Shown in pieces: positions 1 through 8,007 of a stretch of 64,000 nucleotides of DNA (the first letter of the stretch is position 1; each line of letters begins with the position of its first letter). The notes beneath the pieces are model-generated. The model was given only the letters and a program-made list of their open reading frames with translations, made no database searches and was not told the DNA's origin. The translations under genes and the position numbers were made by a program. The DNA is from DASSYK01 sp036258315 (GTDB taxonomy: Bacteria; Actinomycetota; Thermoleophilia; Solirubrobacterales; 70-9). The stretch spans positions 14,939-78,938 of the forward strand of contig DATADX010000041.1 in the NCBI GenBank assembly GCA_036258315.1, given 5' to 3'.

Positions 1-1
1 C

Positions 2-406
2 TTCGACGAGGACTTCCTCGCGGCGCCCGACAACCGCCTGCCGCTGTTCAAGCGCGTCTTCAAGCCGGGCATCGACGACCTCGCCTTCATCGGCTTCGCC
101 CAGACCGTCCCGACCCTGTTCCCGTTCGTCGAGCTGCAGAGCAAGCTCGTCGCGCGCTACGCCAGCGGCGAGTACGCCCTGCCGCCGAAATCCGAGATCG
201 AGGAGGCGATCCGGGCCGACCAGGACAAGCACGCCGGTCACTTCGCCGACCGCCCCCGCCACACGATGCAGATCGAGTGGTACTCCTACGAGCACGACCT
301 GAAGCATCGCGAGATTCCCGCGGGCCACGAGCGGGCGCTCCGCGGCGAGGCGGCGAGGCTCGCCGGCCGCGCCGCTCGAGACGAGGAAGCCGCGGCCGTT
401 GCCTGA
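2..406 (+). CDS. Flavin-containing monooxygenase, C-terminal part (cut by window edge)
   Basis: The visible 134 residues are the C-terminal end of an FAD/NADPH-dependent monooxygenase of the FMO type, cytosolic enzymes that insert one oxygen atom into ketones or soft nucleophiles. The gene runs off the left edge, so the FAD and NADPH Gly motifs cannot be seen. What shows the family is the block DDLAFIGFAQ followed by a QSKLVARYASGEYALP segment and a downstream W-Y-S-Y-E-H stretch, the usual end of these proteins. The stop overlaps the start of the next hydrolase gene by 8 nt, so the two are probably co-translated; a monooxygenase next to a hydrolase fits stepwise breakdown of a ketone or ester, but the substrate is unknown. 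Confidence 0.8.
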   Translation, partial: FDEDFLAAPDNRLPLFKRVFKPGIDDLAFIGFAQTVPTLFPFVELQSKLVARYASGEYALPPKSEIEEAIRADQDKHAGHFADRPRHTMQIEWYSYEHDLKHREIPAGHERALRGEAARLAGRAARDEEAAAVA

Positions 407-1352
407 CCGCAGCGACGTCACCTTCCCGAGCCACGGGGAGCTGTGCGCCGCCTGGTACCTGAGCGGCAACGGGGACGCTTTCGCCGGCGACCGCGGCCGC
501 CCGTGCGTCGTGATGGCGCACGGAGTCGGCGGCACCCGCGACTCCGGCCTGCTCCCGTTCGCCCAGGCGTTCGCGAAGGAGGGCCTCGACGTCGTGCTGT
601 TCGACTACCGGACCTTCGGCGGCTCCACGGGGGAGCCGCGCCAGCTCGGCTGGCCACCGCGGCACCGCGACGACTATCGGGCGGCCGTCGAGTTCGCCCG
701 CGGTCTCGACGGAGTCGATCCGGAGCGGATCGTTCTCTGGGGCACGTCGTGGTCGGGCGGCCACGTCGTCTACGTCGCGGCGGACGACCCGCGGATCGCC
801 GCCGTGATCGCACAGACGCCCGATCTCGACGGGCTCCGCACCCTCAGGGAGATCGGCCGACAGGGCGGGATCCGGCGGATGCTGGCGACGACGGCGCACG
901 GGATCCGCGACGCGCTCGCTGGGCTCCGCGGACAGCGGCCCCAATTGATCCCGCTCGCTGCTTCTCCTGGCGAGATCGCCGCGCTGGTCAGCGATGACGC
1001 CCTGCCCGGCTACCTGTCGATCGCCGGCCCCTCGTGGCGCAACGAGGTGACCGCCCGCGCGATCCTGTACGAGGGGAGCAACCGGGCGATCACCCGGATG
1101 GGCGACCTCGCCTGCCCGATCCTGATCCAGGTCGCCGAGCGCGACGCGATCGCACCGCCCGCGGCCGCATACGCCGCCGCGTGGCGTGCGAAGGGTCGAT
1201 CGGAGGTCCGCGAGTACCCGTGTGAGCACTTCGACATATACGTCGGTGAGTGGCGCGAGCGCTCGATCGCCGACCAGGTCCACTTCCTGCGCCGCCACCT
1301 GGCTCTGGAGGCGGCCGCCGTCACGGGCGTCGCCGCCGGTCCCGCCCGCTAG
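399..1352 (+). CDS. Alpha/beta-fold hydrolase
   Basis: A 317-residue cytosolic hydrolase of the alpha/beta fold; no signal peptide is seen. Oxyanion region MAHGVGG lies near residues 40-46, the nucleophile elbow GTSWSGG at 115-121 with Ser117 as the likely nucleophile, the acid probably in ERDAIAPP and the His in CEHFDIY near the end. The start is TTG at 399, inside the last codons of the monooxygenase gene (8-nt overlap), which supports translational coupling. Family members hydrolyse esters or related bonds; the real substrate cannot be read from sequence. Its partner monooxygenase makes a degradation role plausible. Confidence 0.85.
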   Translation: MPDRSDVTFPSHGELCAAWYLSGNGDAFAGDRGRPCVVMAHGVGGTRDSGLLPFAQAFAKEGLDVVLFDYRTFGGSTGEPRQLGWPPRHRDDYRAAVEFARGLDGVDPERIVLWGTSWSGGHVVYVAADDPRIAAVIAQTPDLDGLRTLREIGRQGGIRRMLATTAHGIRDALAGLRGQRPQLIPLAASPGEIAALVSDDALPGYLSIAGPSWRNEVTARAILYEGSNRAITRMGDLACPILIQVAERDAIAPPAAAYAAAWRAKGRSEVREYPCEHFDIYVGEWRERSIADQVHFLRRHLALEAAAVTGVAAGPAR

Positions 1353-1370
1353 TCGCCCACCGCCAGCTTC

Positions 1371-1376
1371 TAAGCT
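1371..1376 (+). promoter_or_regulatory. Candidate -10 box for a leaderless cnoX-like mRNA
   Basis: TAAGCT lies 6 nt before the ATG at 1383 and there is no Shine-Dalgarno sequence between. It also forms part of a small inverted repeat (CCAGCT/AGCTGG, 1363-1378) just after the previous stop codon, which could act as a weak terminator. The TANNNT-to-start spacing fits transcription starting at the A of the ATG. Confidence 0.4.
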
Positions 1377-1382
1377 GGGGCG

Positions 1383-2147
1383 ATGGTCAAGGACGTCACC
1401 GAGCAGACCTTCGAGACCGAGGTCCTCGATCGATCGCGTCAGATCCCGGTCGTCGTCGACTTCTGGGCGGAATGGTGCGGCCCCTGCCGCGTCCTCGGCC
1501 CCACCCTCGAGAAGGCCGTCGAGGACCGCTCCGGCCAGGTCGAGCTCGCCAAGCTGGACACCGACGCGAATCAGGCCCTCGCGGCTCGGTTCGGGATCCA
1601 GAGCATCCCCGCCGTCAAGGCCTTCCGCAACGGCGAGGTGGTCGCCGAGTTCGTCGGCGCCCAGCCGCCGGCGGCGGTCGACCAGTTTCTCGACGGGCTG
1701 GTCCCTTCCGAGGCCGAGCGGCTCGCCGAGGCGGGGGACGAGGAGTCGCTGCGCCGGGCCCTCGAGCTCGATCCGCGCCAGGCCCCTGCCGCGATCGCCC
1801 TCGCCCGGATCCTGCTTGAGCGCGGCGAGCCCGCCGAGGCATCGACCGTGCTCGAGTCGATCGGCGCCCTCGATTTCGTCGCCGACGGCCTCGCCGCCCG
1901 GGCCGAGCTGGAGCGCGACGAGAACGGAGCCGCCCCGGACGCCGGGCTCCAGTCCGCGTTCTCCGCCTGGGACGAGGGCGATCAGGAGCGGGCTCTCGAG
2001 GCGCTGCAAGCCGCCCTGGCCGGCACCGCGGACCCCGAGCGGCGCGACCGGATCCGCCGCGTGATGCTCGCCATCTTCAACGAGCTCGGCACCGCCCACC
2101 CACTCGCGACCGAGCACCGCCGCCGCCTCGCAGCTGCGCTCAACTGA
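1383..2147 (+). CDS. cnoX: CnoX/YbbN-like thioredoxin-domain and TPR protein
   Basis: A 254-residue protein with an N-terminal thioredoxin fold (about 1-110) and a C-terminal tetratricopeptide-like helical half (about 118-254), the CnoX/YbbN architecture. The active site WCGPC has Cys32 and Cys35, so unlike E. coli CnoX (SXXC) it could work as a real dithiol oxidoreductase. In the family the protein holds damaged clients and passes them to GroEL or DnaK. Cytosolic, no signal peptide. ATG at 1383 gives the natural N-terminus (VTEQTFETEVL). Its 3' end overlaps an opposing reading frame by about 166 nt (see findings). Confidence 0.88.
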   Translation: MVKDVTEQTFETEVLDRSRQIPVVVDFWAEWCGPCRVLGPTLEKAVEDRSGQVELAKLDTDANQALAARFGIQSIPAVKAFRNGEVVAEFVGAQPPAAVDQFLDGLVPSEAERLAEAGDEESLRRALELDPRQAPAAIALARILLERGEPAEASTVLESIGALDFVADGLAARAELERDENGAAPDAGLQSAFSAWDEGDQERALEALQAALAGTADPERRDRIRRVMLAIFNELGTAHPLATEHRRRLAAALN

Positions 2148-2446
2148 GCGTCGCGAGGGGGCTTGCCGGGCGCGCCGCTGGGGACGGCCACCTCGATCGG
2201 GATGCCGAGCGCCTCGGCCTCCTCGATCCCCTCGCCCTCGACGTCGCGTGAGCAGACGATCCTGAAGCGGCCGGTGCCGATCTCGGAGTCGGGGACGATC
2301 GGGAGGCCGCGGATCTGCTCCCAGCCGAGCCGCTCCGCCTCGTAGGGGTTCAGCCGCACCTCGGCCGCCGGGAACGGGCAGTTCGCGTTGTGCTGGTCGA
2401 TCGCCTTGGAGATCGCCTCGAGGTTCTTCGCCTCCGAGCTGCTCAC
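1982..2446 (-). CDS. Conserved-looking hypothetical protein, 3' end overlapping cnoX
   Basis: Not assigned to a family. The first 100 or so residues look like a real folded domain (NCPFPAAEVRLNPYEAERLG, then a GTGRFRIVCSRD segment with two Cys). From about residue 105 it becomes Arg/Ser/Ala-rich because it runs antisense into the cnoX gene, so the natural stop was probably lost or a frameshift lies near 2150. The start is uncertain: ATG at 2458 opens the frame, but TATGTT at 2454-2459 is a -10 box 7 nt before GTG 2446, favouring a leaderless GTG start (154 aa). It is divergent from dinB. Function unknown. Confidence 0.5.
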   Translation of the reverse strand: MSSSEAKNLEAISKAIDQHNANCPFPAAEVRLNPYEAERLGWEQIRGLPIVPDSEIGTGRFRIVCSRDVEGEGIEEAEALGIPIEVAVPSGAPGKPPRDAQLSAAARRRRCSVASGWAVPSSLKMASITRRIRSRRSGSAVPARAACSASRARS

Positions 2447-2502
2447 CATTCCCAACATAGCGAGCCACGTCGGTGCCGGTGCCTAGGATCGTTCAGGCGC
2501 AG

Positions 2503-3558
2503 ATGATCGCCCACGTCGACATGGACGCCTTCTACGTCGCGGTCGAGCTGCTGCGCCATCCCGAGCTGCGCGGGAAGCCGGTGGTCGTCGCTCACGACGG
2601 CCCGCGCGGGGTCGTCACGACCGCGTCGTACGAGGCGCGCAGGCACGGCGTCCACTCTGCGCTTCCGATGGTGACCGCCCGGAGGCGCTGTCCGCGGCTC
2701 GCCGTGCTCCCTGTGGACATGCAGCTCTACAAGCGCGGGTCCGCCAAGGTGATGGAGACGCTGCGCGACTTCAGTGACACCGTCGAGGTGGTGGGACTCG
2801 ACGAGGCCTACGTCGACCTCTCGGACTCCCCCGTCCCGAAGTCGCGGGCGCTGGAGATCAAGCGCCGGATCAAGGAGGTGACGAGGCTCGTCTGCTCGAT
2901 CGGCCTGGGGCCGAACCGCCTGATGGCGAAGATCGCCTCGGACCTCGACAAGCCCGACGGCTTGTTCGTTCTCGACGAGGGGAGCTGGCTCGCGACGGTC
3001 GGCGGCAGGCCCCCGGCGCTCCTCCCAGGCGTCGGGCCGCGGACCGTCGAGCGGCTGCGCAAGGTCGGGATCGAGACGGTCGCGGAGCTCGCCACGGCCG
3101 AGCCGGGGCTCCTGGAGCGTGCTTTCGGGCCGAGGCAGGGACTTGCCCTGCGGGAGCGCGCGAACGGCGTCGGCGCCACAACATTGACCACCGACCGGAA
3201 GCCGAAGTCGGAGAGCCGCGAGACCACGTTCGCAGCCGACGTCTCGGATCCCGAGCGGCTCGCCGCCACCCTAGACGGCCTCGCGCGGTCGGTCTGCGCG
3301 GGGCTGGCGAAGAGCGGCTACCGGGGCCGGACGGTGACGATGAAGATCCGGCTGCGGCCGTTCAGGACGCACACCCGCTCTCGCACGCTGGCCTCGCCCA
3401 CCCGTGACGCGGACGCGGTCGCCGGCGTCGCCCGGCAGCTCCTTGCGGAGTTCGAGCTCGACGCGCCGGTGCGCCTGATCGGCGCCGGGGTCGCCGGGCT
3501 CGTCGCGGACGGACGTCCCGTCAGTCGGGATGCTGGGACGGCGCAACTCCGCCTCTGA
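2503..3558 (+). CDS. dinB: DNA polymerase IV (Y-family translesion polymerase)
   Basis: Y-family polymerase that copies past damaged template bases. Counting from ATG 2503 (351 aa), the metal-binding acids are Asp6 in HVDMDAFY and Asp100/Glu101 in GLDEAYVD; the helix-hairpin-helix region (LLPGVGPRTVERL) and the C-terminal little finger follow. A GTG at 2473 would add ten residues, but ATG 2503 matches the usual family N-terminus and TAGGAT at 2484-2489 is a suitable -10 box. No LexA box is visible upstream, unlike imuB in this window. No clear beta-clamp motif was identified at the C-terminus. It is distinct from the imuB-encoded, catalytically degenerate relative at 58 kb. Confidence 0.93.
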   Translation: MIAHVDMDAFYVAVELLRHPELRGKPVVVAHDGPRGVVTTASYEARRHGVHSALPMVTARRRCPRLAVLPVDMQLYKRGSAKVMETLRDFSDTVEVVGLDEAYVDLSDSPVPKSRALEIKRRIKEVTRLVCSIGLGPNRLMAKIASDLDKPDGLFVLDEGSWLATVGGRPPALLPGVGPRTVERLRKVGIETVAELATAEPGLLERAFGPRQGLALRERANGVGATTLTTDRKPKSESRETTFAADVSDPERLAATLDGLARSVCAGLAKSGYRGRTVTMKIRLRPFRTHTRSRTLASPTRDADAVAGVARQLLAEFELDAPVRLIGAGVAGLVADGRPVSRDAGTAQLRL

Positions 3559-3601
3559 GCGCCACGGCTTCGCCATCAATCGCGGCCGCGAGCGGCCGTC
3601 G

Positions 3602-4294
3602 CTAGCGGGTCGTCAGAACGGTGCCGACGTCGCCGAACCCGAGCTTCGCCTTGGTGGCGGCGGTCAGGTCGTACTCGCGGTCGCCGGAGAACGGCCCGCG
3701 GTCGATCACCGGAACGGTGACGGTCCGCGCGCGGTAGCGAAGGGTGACCTTCTCCCCGCAGGGGAGCGACTTGTTGGCGACTCCGTGCGTCCCCGGCGTC
3801 AGCGTCTGGCCGCACGCCGTGCCGTTCCCGTACAGCCCCGGGCCGTAGTAGGACGCGACGGCGGGACGGTAGACGTTGATCTCCCGGACTCGTGAGCGCG
3901 CCATGCGGGCCTGACCGCTCGCCTGGGTGACCGCCTTCGCCTCGTAGACGCCGGGGCCGGGTGCGCTCCAGAGGACGCGGAAGCGCCCATCGGCGCCGGT
4001 GCGGACGGTCTTCACCTTCTCGCCGTTGATCCGCACCGTCACCCGGCGAGCCGCGGCGGGACGAAGCCTGCCCCGCAGCCTGATCGTGCCACCCGCCATC
4101 GCGTGCCGCTTGACGCGGAGCTTGGCGGTCGAGTGAACGAGTCCGCCGCTGGCCGTCGCGCCGGTGCCCGGATCCGCGAGCGGATCAGGGACGGTGCCGG
4201 TCGCGGTGGCGGCGATCCCGGTCGTGATCATCAACGCTGTCACGGGCAGCACAGCAAGTGCGGCCCGCTTTCGCCTCCCGTGGAAGCGACGCAA
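3602..4294 (-). CDS. rlpA: RlpA-like secreted double-psi beta-barrel protein
   Basis: A 230-residue exported protein. Residues 1-35 are a basic plus hydrophobic signal peptide; about 50-130 look like a beta-sandwich spacer; about 137-230 are an RlpA-like double-psi beta-barrel with YYGPG, an ANKSLPCG segment and the DRGPF motif carrying the Asp that is catalytic in RlpA lytic transglycosylases. In Actinobacteria such proteins remodel or cleave peptidoglycan. There is no SPOR domain. Start is TTG at 4294 with AAGG 9-10 nt upstream. A ydaO-type c-di-AMP riboswitch lies in its leader (4318-4465), tying expression to c-di-AMP levels and hence osmotic or wall state. Confidence 0.85.
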   Translation of the reverse strand: MRRFHGRRKRAALAVLPVTALMITTGIAATATGTVPDPLADPGTGATASGGLVHSTAKLRVKRHAMAGGTIRLRGRLRPAAARRVTVRINGEKVKTVRTGADGRFRVLWSAPGPGVYEAKAVTQASGQARMARSRVREINVYRPAVASYYGPGLYGNGTACGQTLTPGTHGVANKSLPCGEKVTLRYRARTVTVPVIDRGPFSGDREYDLTAATKAKLGFGDVGTVLTTR

Positions 4295-4317
4295 AGTGAA
4301 ACACCTTGCCTTTCGGT

Positions 4318-4465
4318 ACCGCCTACGGGGTTAGCTGACGGGCTCGCGGCGGCAGGCGTTAGCCACAGCCGCTAAGGGCGGAGCACCGCCCCATTCGCCC
4401 CCGCCGGCGTCCTGCCCGATGCCGGCCATTGGGTCCCCCGCTCGCCCGATGTCCGTCAGGGCGAC
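4318..4465 (-). promoter_or_regulatory. ydaO/yuaA-type cyclic di-AMP riboswitch upstream of rlpA
   Basis: On the minus strand the leader holds the conserved blocks of the ydaO class: 5' CGGGCGAGCGGGGGACCCA, a central GGGGCGAATGGGGCGG segment, and 3' CCCGTCAGCTAACCCCGTAG followed by GCGG. The closing helix P1 pairs GUCGCC (4465-4460) with GGCGGU (4323-4318), with two G-U pairs. The element ends 23 nt before the rlpA TTG start. Known members of this class bind c-di-AMP and usually switch wall-remodelling genes off. The assignment is from remembered consensus, not a covariance-model search. Confidence 0.85.
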
Positions 4466-4549
4466 TCGGCAGATAGTTCTGCGTTCAGCGGCGCTAGGTT
4501 AGGGACTGCTCACATATTCCTGCGTGAGTCCCGTCACATTCGGTGTGCG

Positions 4550-6052
4550 ATGATCGAAATCGTGCACGACCGCCTCACAGGGCTCGACTCCTCGTTCCTC
4601 CACCTCGAGCGAGGCGGGGCCCATATGCACGTCGCGTCGACCACCCTCTTCGCGGGTCCGCCTCCCCCCTACGTCGAGTTCCGCGATCATCTCGCCTCGC
4701 GCCTGCACCTCGTGCCCCGCTTCCGCCAGAAGGTTCGCGAGGTGCCGTTCGGCCAGGGGCGCCCCGTCTGGGTCGACGATCCGCATCTCAACCTGGCCTA
4801 TCACGTGCGCCACACGTCGCTGCCGCCGCCCGGCAGCGAGCAGCAGTTGCGCGTGCTCGCGGCCCGGATCTTCTCCCAGCAGCTCGATCGCTCGAAGCCG
4901 CTCTGGGAGATGTGGCTCGTCGAGGGGCTCGAGGACGACCGGTTCGCGATCGTCGGCAAGACTCACCACGCGCTGGTCGACGGCGTCTCGGGCGTCGACA
5001 TCAGCATGGTCCTGTTCGACGTCGACCGCGAGCCCGACCGCGTGCCCACGGCCCCCGAGGTCTGGCTCCCCGATCCGGAGCCGACGGAGTCCCAACTGCT
5101 CGCAGAGGCTTTGGTCGAGCGCGCCGTCAGCCCGCGCGAGGCCGTGCGCGGCGTCCGCCACGTCCTCAGCGGCCCGCGCCGCGCCGCCGAGAAGGTGCTC
5201 GAGACGGCGACGGCGGCCGGGACATTCGCCACGTCGTGGGGAGCGCCGGAGACGCCGTTCAACGTCGAGATCGGCCCGCACCGGCGCTTCGACTGGGCCC
5301 AGGCATCGCTCGACGACCTGAAGCTGGTCAAGAACGAGCTCGGCGGCACCGTCAACGACGTGATCCTCGCCGCCGTCTCGGGCGCGCTCGGGCGCTACCT
5401 GCGGGCGCGCGGCCACTCGACCGCGGGGCTCGAGATGCGGGCGATGGTGCCGGTCAGCATCCGCAGCGAGGATGAGCGCGGCGCGCTCGGCAACCGCGTC
5501 ACGACGATGATGGCCCCGCTCCCGGTCTGGTGCGAGGACCCGGTCAAGCGGATGCACCGGGTCAGCGCCGCGATGGGCGACCTGAAGCAGTCGAAGCAGG
5601 CGATGGGCGCCACCGTGTTGACCCAGCTGACCGACTTCGCCCCGCCGACGATCGCCGGCCAGGCGGCGAGGCTGCAGTCGCGCCAGCGCTTCTTCAACCT
5701 CGTCGTCACCAACATCCCCGGCCCGCAGTTCCCGCTCTACCTGCTCGGACGCCGGATGGAGCGCATCTTCCCGATGGTTCCGCTCGCCAAGCGCCAGGCG
5801 GTCTGCGTGGGGATCATGTCCTACAACGGTCAGGTCAACTTCGGGCTGATCGGCGACTACGACGCGATGGAGGACCTCGGGGACCTCGCGGCGGACCTCG
5901 AGGTCTCTCTGGACGAGCTCGTCGAAGCGGCGGGCGGCCGGCGCGGGTTCCTGCGCCGGTTCGTATCGCGGGCCGAGCGGGACTCTTCCGAGGCCCACGC
6001 CAACGGCGCCGCGGAGCCCTCCAGGCAGGAGGGCTCCTCGCCTCCGGGCTGA
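4550..6052 (+). CDS. WS/DGAT-family wax ester synthase / diacylglycerol acyltransferase
   Basis: A 500-residue acyl-CoA-dependent O-acyltransferase of the bacterial WS/DGAT (Tgs) family, which makes triacylglycerol or wax ester storage lipid at the membrane. The catalytic motif HHALVDG is at residues 139-145 (His140, Asp144). The N-terminus MIEIVHDRLTGLDSSFLHLE and a distal NIPGPQFPLYL block are also typical. Length is normal. ATG 4550 is the chosen start; a GTG four codons later is also possible. It stands alone, divergent from rlpA and convergent with the deacetylase gene, whose end is only 14 nt away. The 85 nt before it that are not riboswitch (4466-4549) hold no clear promoter. Confidence 0.9.
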   Translation: MIEIVHDRLTGLDSSFLHLERGGAHMHVASTTLFAGPPPPYVEFRDHLASRLHLVPRFRQKVREVPFGQGRPVWVDDPHLNLAYHVRHTSLPPPGSEQQLRVLAARIFSQQLDRSKPLWEMWLVEGLEDDRFAIVGKTHHALVDGVSGVDISMVLFDVDREPDRVPTAPEVWLPDPEPTESQLLAEALVERAVSPREAVRGVRHVLSGPRRAAEKVLETATAAGTFATSWGAPETPFNVEIGPHRRFDWAQASLDDLKLVKNELGGTVNDVILAAVSGALGRYLRARGHSTAGLEMRAMVPVSIRSEDERGALGNRVTTMMAPLPVWCEDPVKRMHRVSAAMGDLKQSKQAMGATVLTQLTDFAPPTIAGQAARLQSRQRFFNLVVTNIPGPQFPLYLLGRRMERIFPMVPLAKRQAVCVGIMSYNGQVNFGLIGDYDAMEDLGDLAADLEVSLDELVEAAGGRRGFLRRFVSRAERDSSEAHANGAAEPSRQEGSSPPG

Positions 6053-6065
6053 GGGCCTCTCCCGT

Positions 6066-6791
6066 CTACTCCGTCGCCCGCTCCAGCGGCCCGCCCGGAT
6101 AGGCGAATGCTTCGCTGTGGGTCGAGCGCTGGGCGCCCGCCCAGACCGGCTCGTCGAACCGTTCCCTGACGCGCGCCCGCAACAGCGAATCGAGTTCCTC
6201 GCGGCGGGCGACGTCGTACTCCGAGCCGGACTCAGGGTCCGGGTACCCGGGGTGGGTGAACCACTCGGTCACTCCCGGCGGCAGGTTGCGCAGCTCCGGT
6301 GGGTCGGCGGGCTCCTTGCTCTCGGTCCGCCCGAGCAGCATGTCGTTGGTCGCTATCCCCCGCTCGCGCAGCCACTGGCGGTGGTCCGGATTGACGGAGC
6401 GGACCGGGGCGCCGATCTGCTGCGCGGTCTGGAGCACGGGCGTCGCCAGCTCGGGTCGCGCGTGGCAGTGGTGGTGCCCGTTCAGGAACGAGGGCCAGCG
6501 GCCGAACAGGTCGACGAACCGGTCGAGCTGCACGCGCAGCGAGGTCCGCGCGGGGGCGCCGCTGCGCGGCCCCCAGCGGCCCTCGAACTCGATGTGGAGG
6601 CCGACCTCCACCCCGGTCTCGAGCAACGGCTCGGGGACGCAGAACTCGCGGTCGACCATCGCGCTGACGGAGTCGACCGCCCCGGCCTCGATCATCGCGA
6701 GGATCCCCTCGTTGTAAGAGGGCCAATAGCCGTAGTCGTCGGCCGTGATGATCAGCAGCGGTCCGCTCGAGCTCTCCATCGGGGACATCAT
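6066..6791 (-). CDS. ChbG/HpnK-family (YdjC-like) carbohydrate deacetylase
   Basis: A 241-residue cytosolic deacetylase-like protein. Metal ligands expected for the ChbG fold are present: ITADDYG (Asp18, Asp19), GLHIE (His66) and NGHHHCH (His106-108, His110). Family members remove N-acetyl groups from chito-oligosaccharides or related glycolipids. Several Met codons start the frame (1, 2 and 5), so the true N-terminus could be up to four residues shorter. No partner genes suggest the substrate. Upstream on the other strand lies a fragment of a channel gene. Confidence 0.82.
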   Translation of the reverse strand: MMSPMESSSGPLLIITADDYGYWPSYNEGILAMIEAGAVDSVSAMVDREFCVPEPLLETGVEVGLHIEFEGRWGPRSGAPARTSLRVQLDRFVDLFGRWPSFLNGHHHCHARPELATPVLQTAQQIGAPVRSVNPDHRQWLRERGIATNDMLLGRTESKEPADPPELRNLPPGVTEWFTHPGYPDPESGSEYDVARREELDSLLRARVRERFDEPVWAGAQRSTHSEAFAYPGGPLERATE

Positions 6792-6824
6792 CGCTCAGGT
6801 CGGCCGCGGTCGCACCACGGCGCC

Positions 6825-6944
6825 GAGCTCGGGCGGTCGCTGGCGATCACCGAGGCGCGGATCGGCCAGATCTATCTGGTCACGGTCGTCGCGCTGATCG
6901 TCTCCAACGTCAGGGCCGCACCACGCCGGCGGACGGGCGCCTAG
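6825..6944 (+). pseudogene. Remnant: C-terminal end of a two-TM potassium-channel-like protein
   Basis: The plus frame ending at the TAG of 6942-6944 encodes ELGRSLAITEARIGQIYLVT followed by VVALIVSNV, which closely resembles the last transmembrane helix of small ion-channel (Ion_trans_2) proteins, where 'GR.L...E...GQ.YLVT.VA..V' is usual. No channel pore or first helix is found upstream in any frame; that DNA is the deacetylase gene on the other strand. It therefore looks like the surviving tail of a deleted gene. Recognition is from family memory only. Confidence 0.5.
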
Positions 6945-6983
6945 ACCGCTACGAACGACCGCGCCGCGTGTTTCGGGGGGTGC

Positions 6984-8000
6984 ATGGGAGCGCGACGGAC
7001 GATCTCCGGCGGGATTCTCGCCCTCGCCGCGCTGGCGCTGAGCGCCGGCCCGGCGTCGGCGTCGACCGCGACGATCTCGAGCAACACCCGCGTCAACGTC
7101 AGCGGCCAGGGCAACGAGCGCAACCAGATCGTGGTCGGCTACGAGCCGGGGACGGACCTCTACCGCATCACCGACGCTGCCGGGATCGACTCGACCGGCC
7201 TCTGCACCGACGTGAACGCGACCACGGTCACGTGCCCCGGCGCGACGGTCGCCTCGATCACGGTCGGCAGCGGCGGCGGCTCCGACGCCGTCAGGCTCGA
7301 CGCGAGCGTCCCGAGGACGATCGAGGGCACCCTCGACGGCGGCAGCGGCAACGACCAGCTGCTCGGGTCGACCGCCGACGACACCGTCGCCGGGGGCCGC
7401 GGCAACGACCTCCTGAACGGCGGCCTCGGAGCCGACGAGTTGCGCGGCGGCAGCGGCACGGACATCGCCGACTACGGACAACGCGCGACCGGAGTCACGG
7501 TCACCGTCGGTGCCCGCGATGACGACGACGGCAACGAGCTCGACCAGTCCGGCAACGCGCGCGACAGCGTCCGGGGCGACGTCGAGACCGTGGTCGGGAG
7601 CGCGGGCCTCGACATGATCATCGGCGACTCGAGCCGCGAGACGCTGATCGGAGGCGAGGGCGACGACCTGCTCGTGGGCGGCCGCGGCAACGACGGGCTG
7701 CTCGGGTTCGCAGGGAACGATCTGCTCTCCGGCGAGGGCGGCAGCGACACGCTCCGCGCCGCCGCCGGAAACGACCGCCTGTTCGGGGGCGATTCGAGCG
7801 ACCGGCTCGCCGCCGGCCCCGGGGATGACTTCCTGAAGGGCCAGGCCGGAACCGACGCGATGAAGGGGAAGGGCGGGATCGACCGCATCGGTGCCCGCGA
7901 CGGCGAGTTCGACGTCAAGATCAGCTGTGGCCCCGGCGGCAACCGCCGTGAGGCGGCGAAGCGCGACAAGCGCATCGATCCCCGCCCGAAGAGCTGCTGA
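6984..8000 (+). CDS. Secreted RTX-type (haemolysin-like) calcium-binding repeat protein
   Basis: A 338-residue exported protein: signal peptide at 1-26 (ending ASAS), then a beta-rich N-domain to about 110, then many nonapeptide-like repeats of the form GGxGxDxLxG from about 115 to 300 (for example GGSGNDQLLG, GGRGNDLLNG, GGEGDDLLVG). Such repeats bind calcium and fold into a parallel beta roll outside the cell. There is no visible type I secretion partner; the N-terminal signal suggests Sec export. Start ATG 6984 has a G-rich stretch 6-11 nt upstream. A second, shorter protein of the same kind lies at 22050. Role unknown. Confidence 0.82.
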   Translation: MGARRTISGGILALAALALSAGPASASTATISSNTRVNVSGQGNERNQIVVGYEPGTDLYRITDAAGIDSTGLCTDVNATTVTCPGATVASITVGSGGGSDAVRLDASVPRTIEGTLDGGSGNDQLLGSTADDTVAGGRGNDLLNGGLGADELRGGSGTDIADYGQRATGVTVTVGARDDDDGNELDQSGNARDSVRGDVETVVGSAGLDMIIGDSSRETLIGGEGDDLLVGGRGNDGLLGFAGNDLLSGEGGSDTLRAAAGNDRLFGGDSSDRLAAGPGDDFLKGQAGTDAMKGKGGIDRIGARDGEFDVKISCGPGGNRREAAKRDKRIDPRPKSC

Positions 8001-8007
8001 GCGCCGC

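Noticed and set aside
87..2468. Very long minus-strand open frame of 793 codons opposite the hydrolase and thioredoxin genes
   Set aside because: Arg/Gly/Pro-rich antisense shadow caused by high GC; the plus-strand genes carry clear domains and catalytic motifs.
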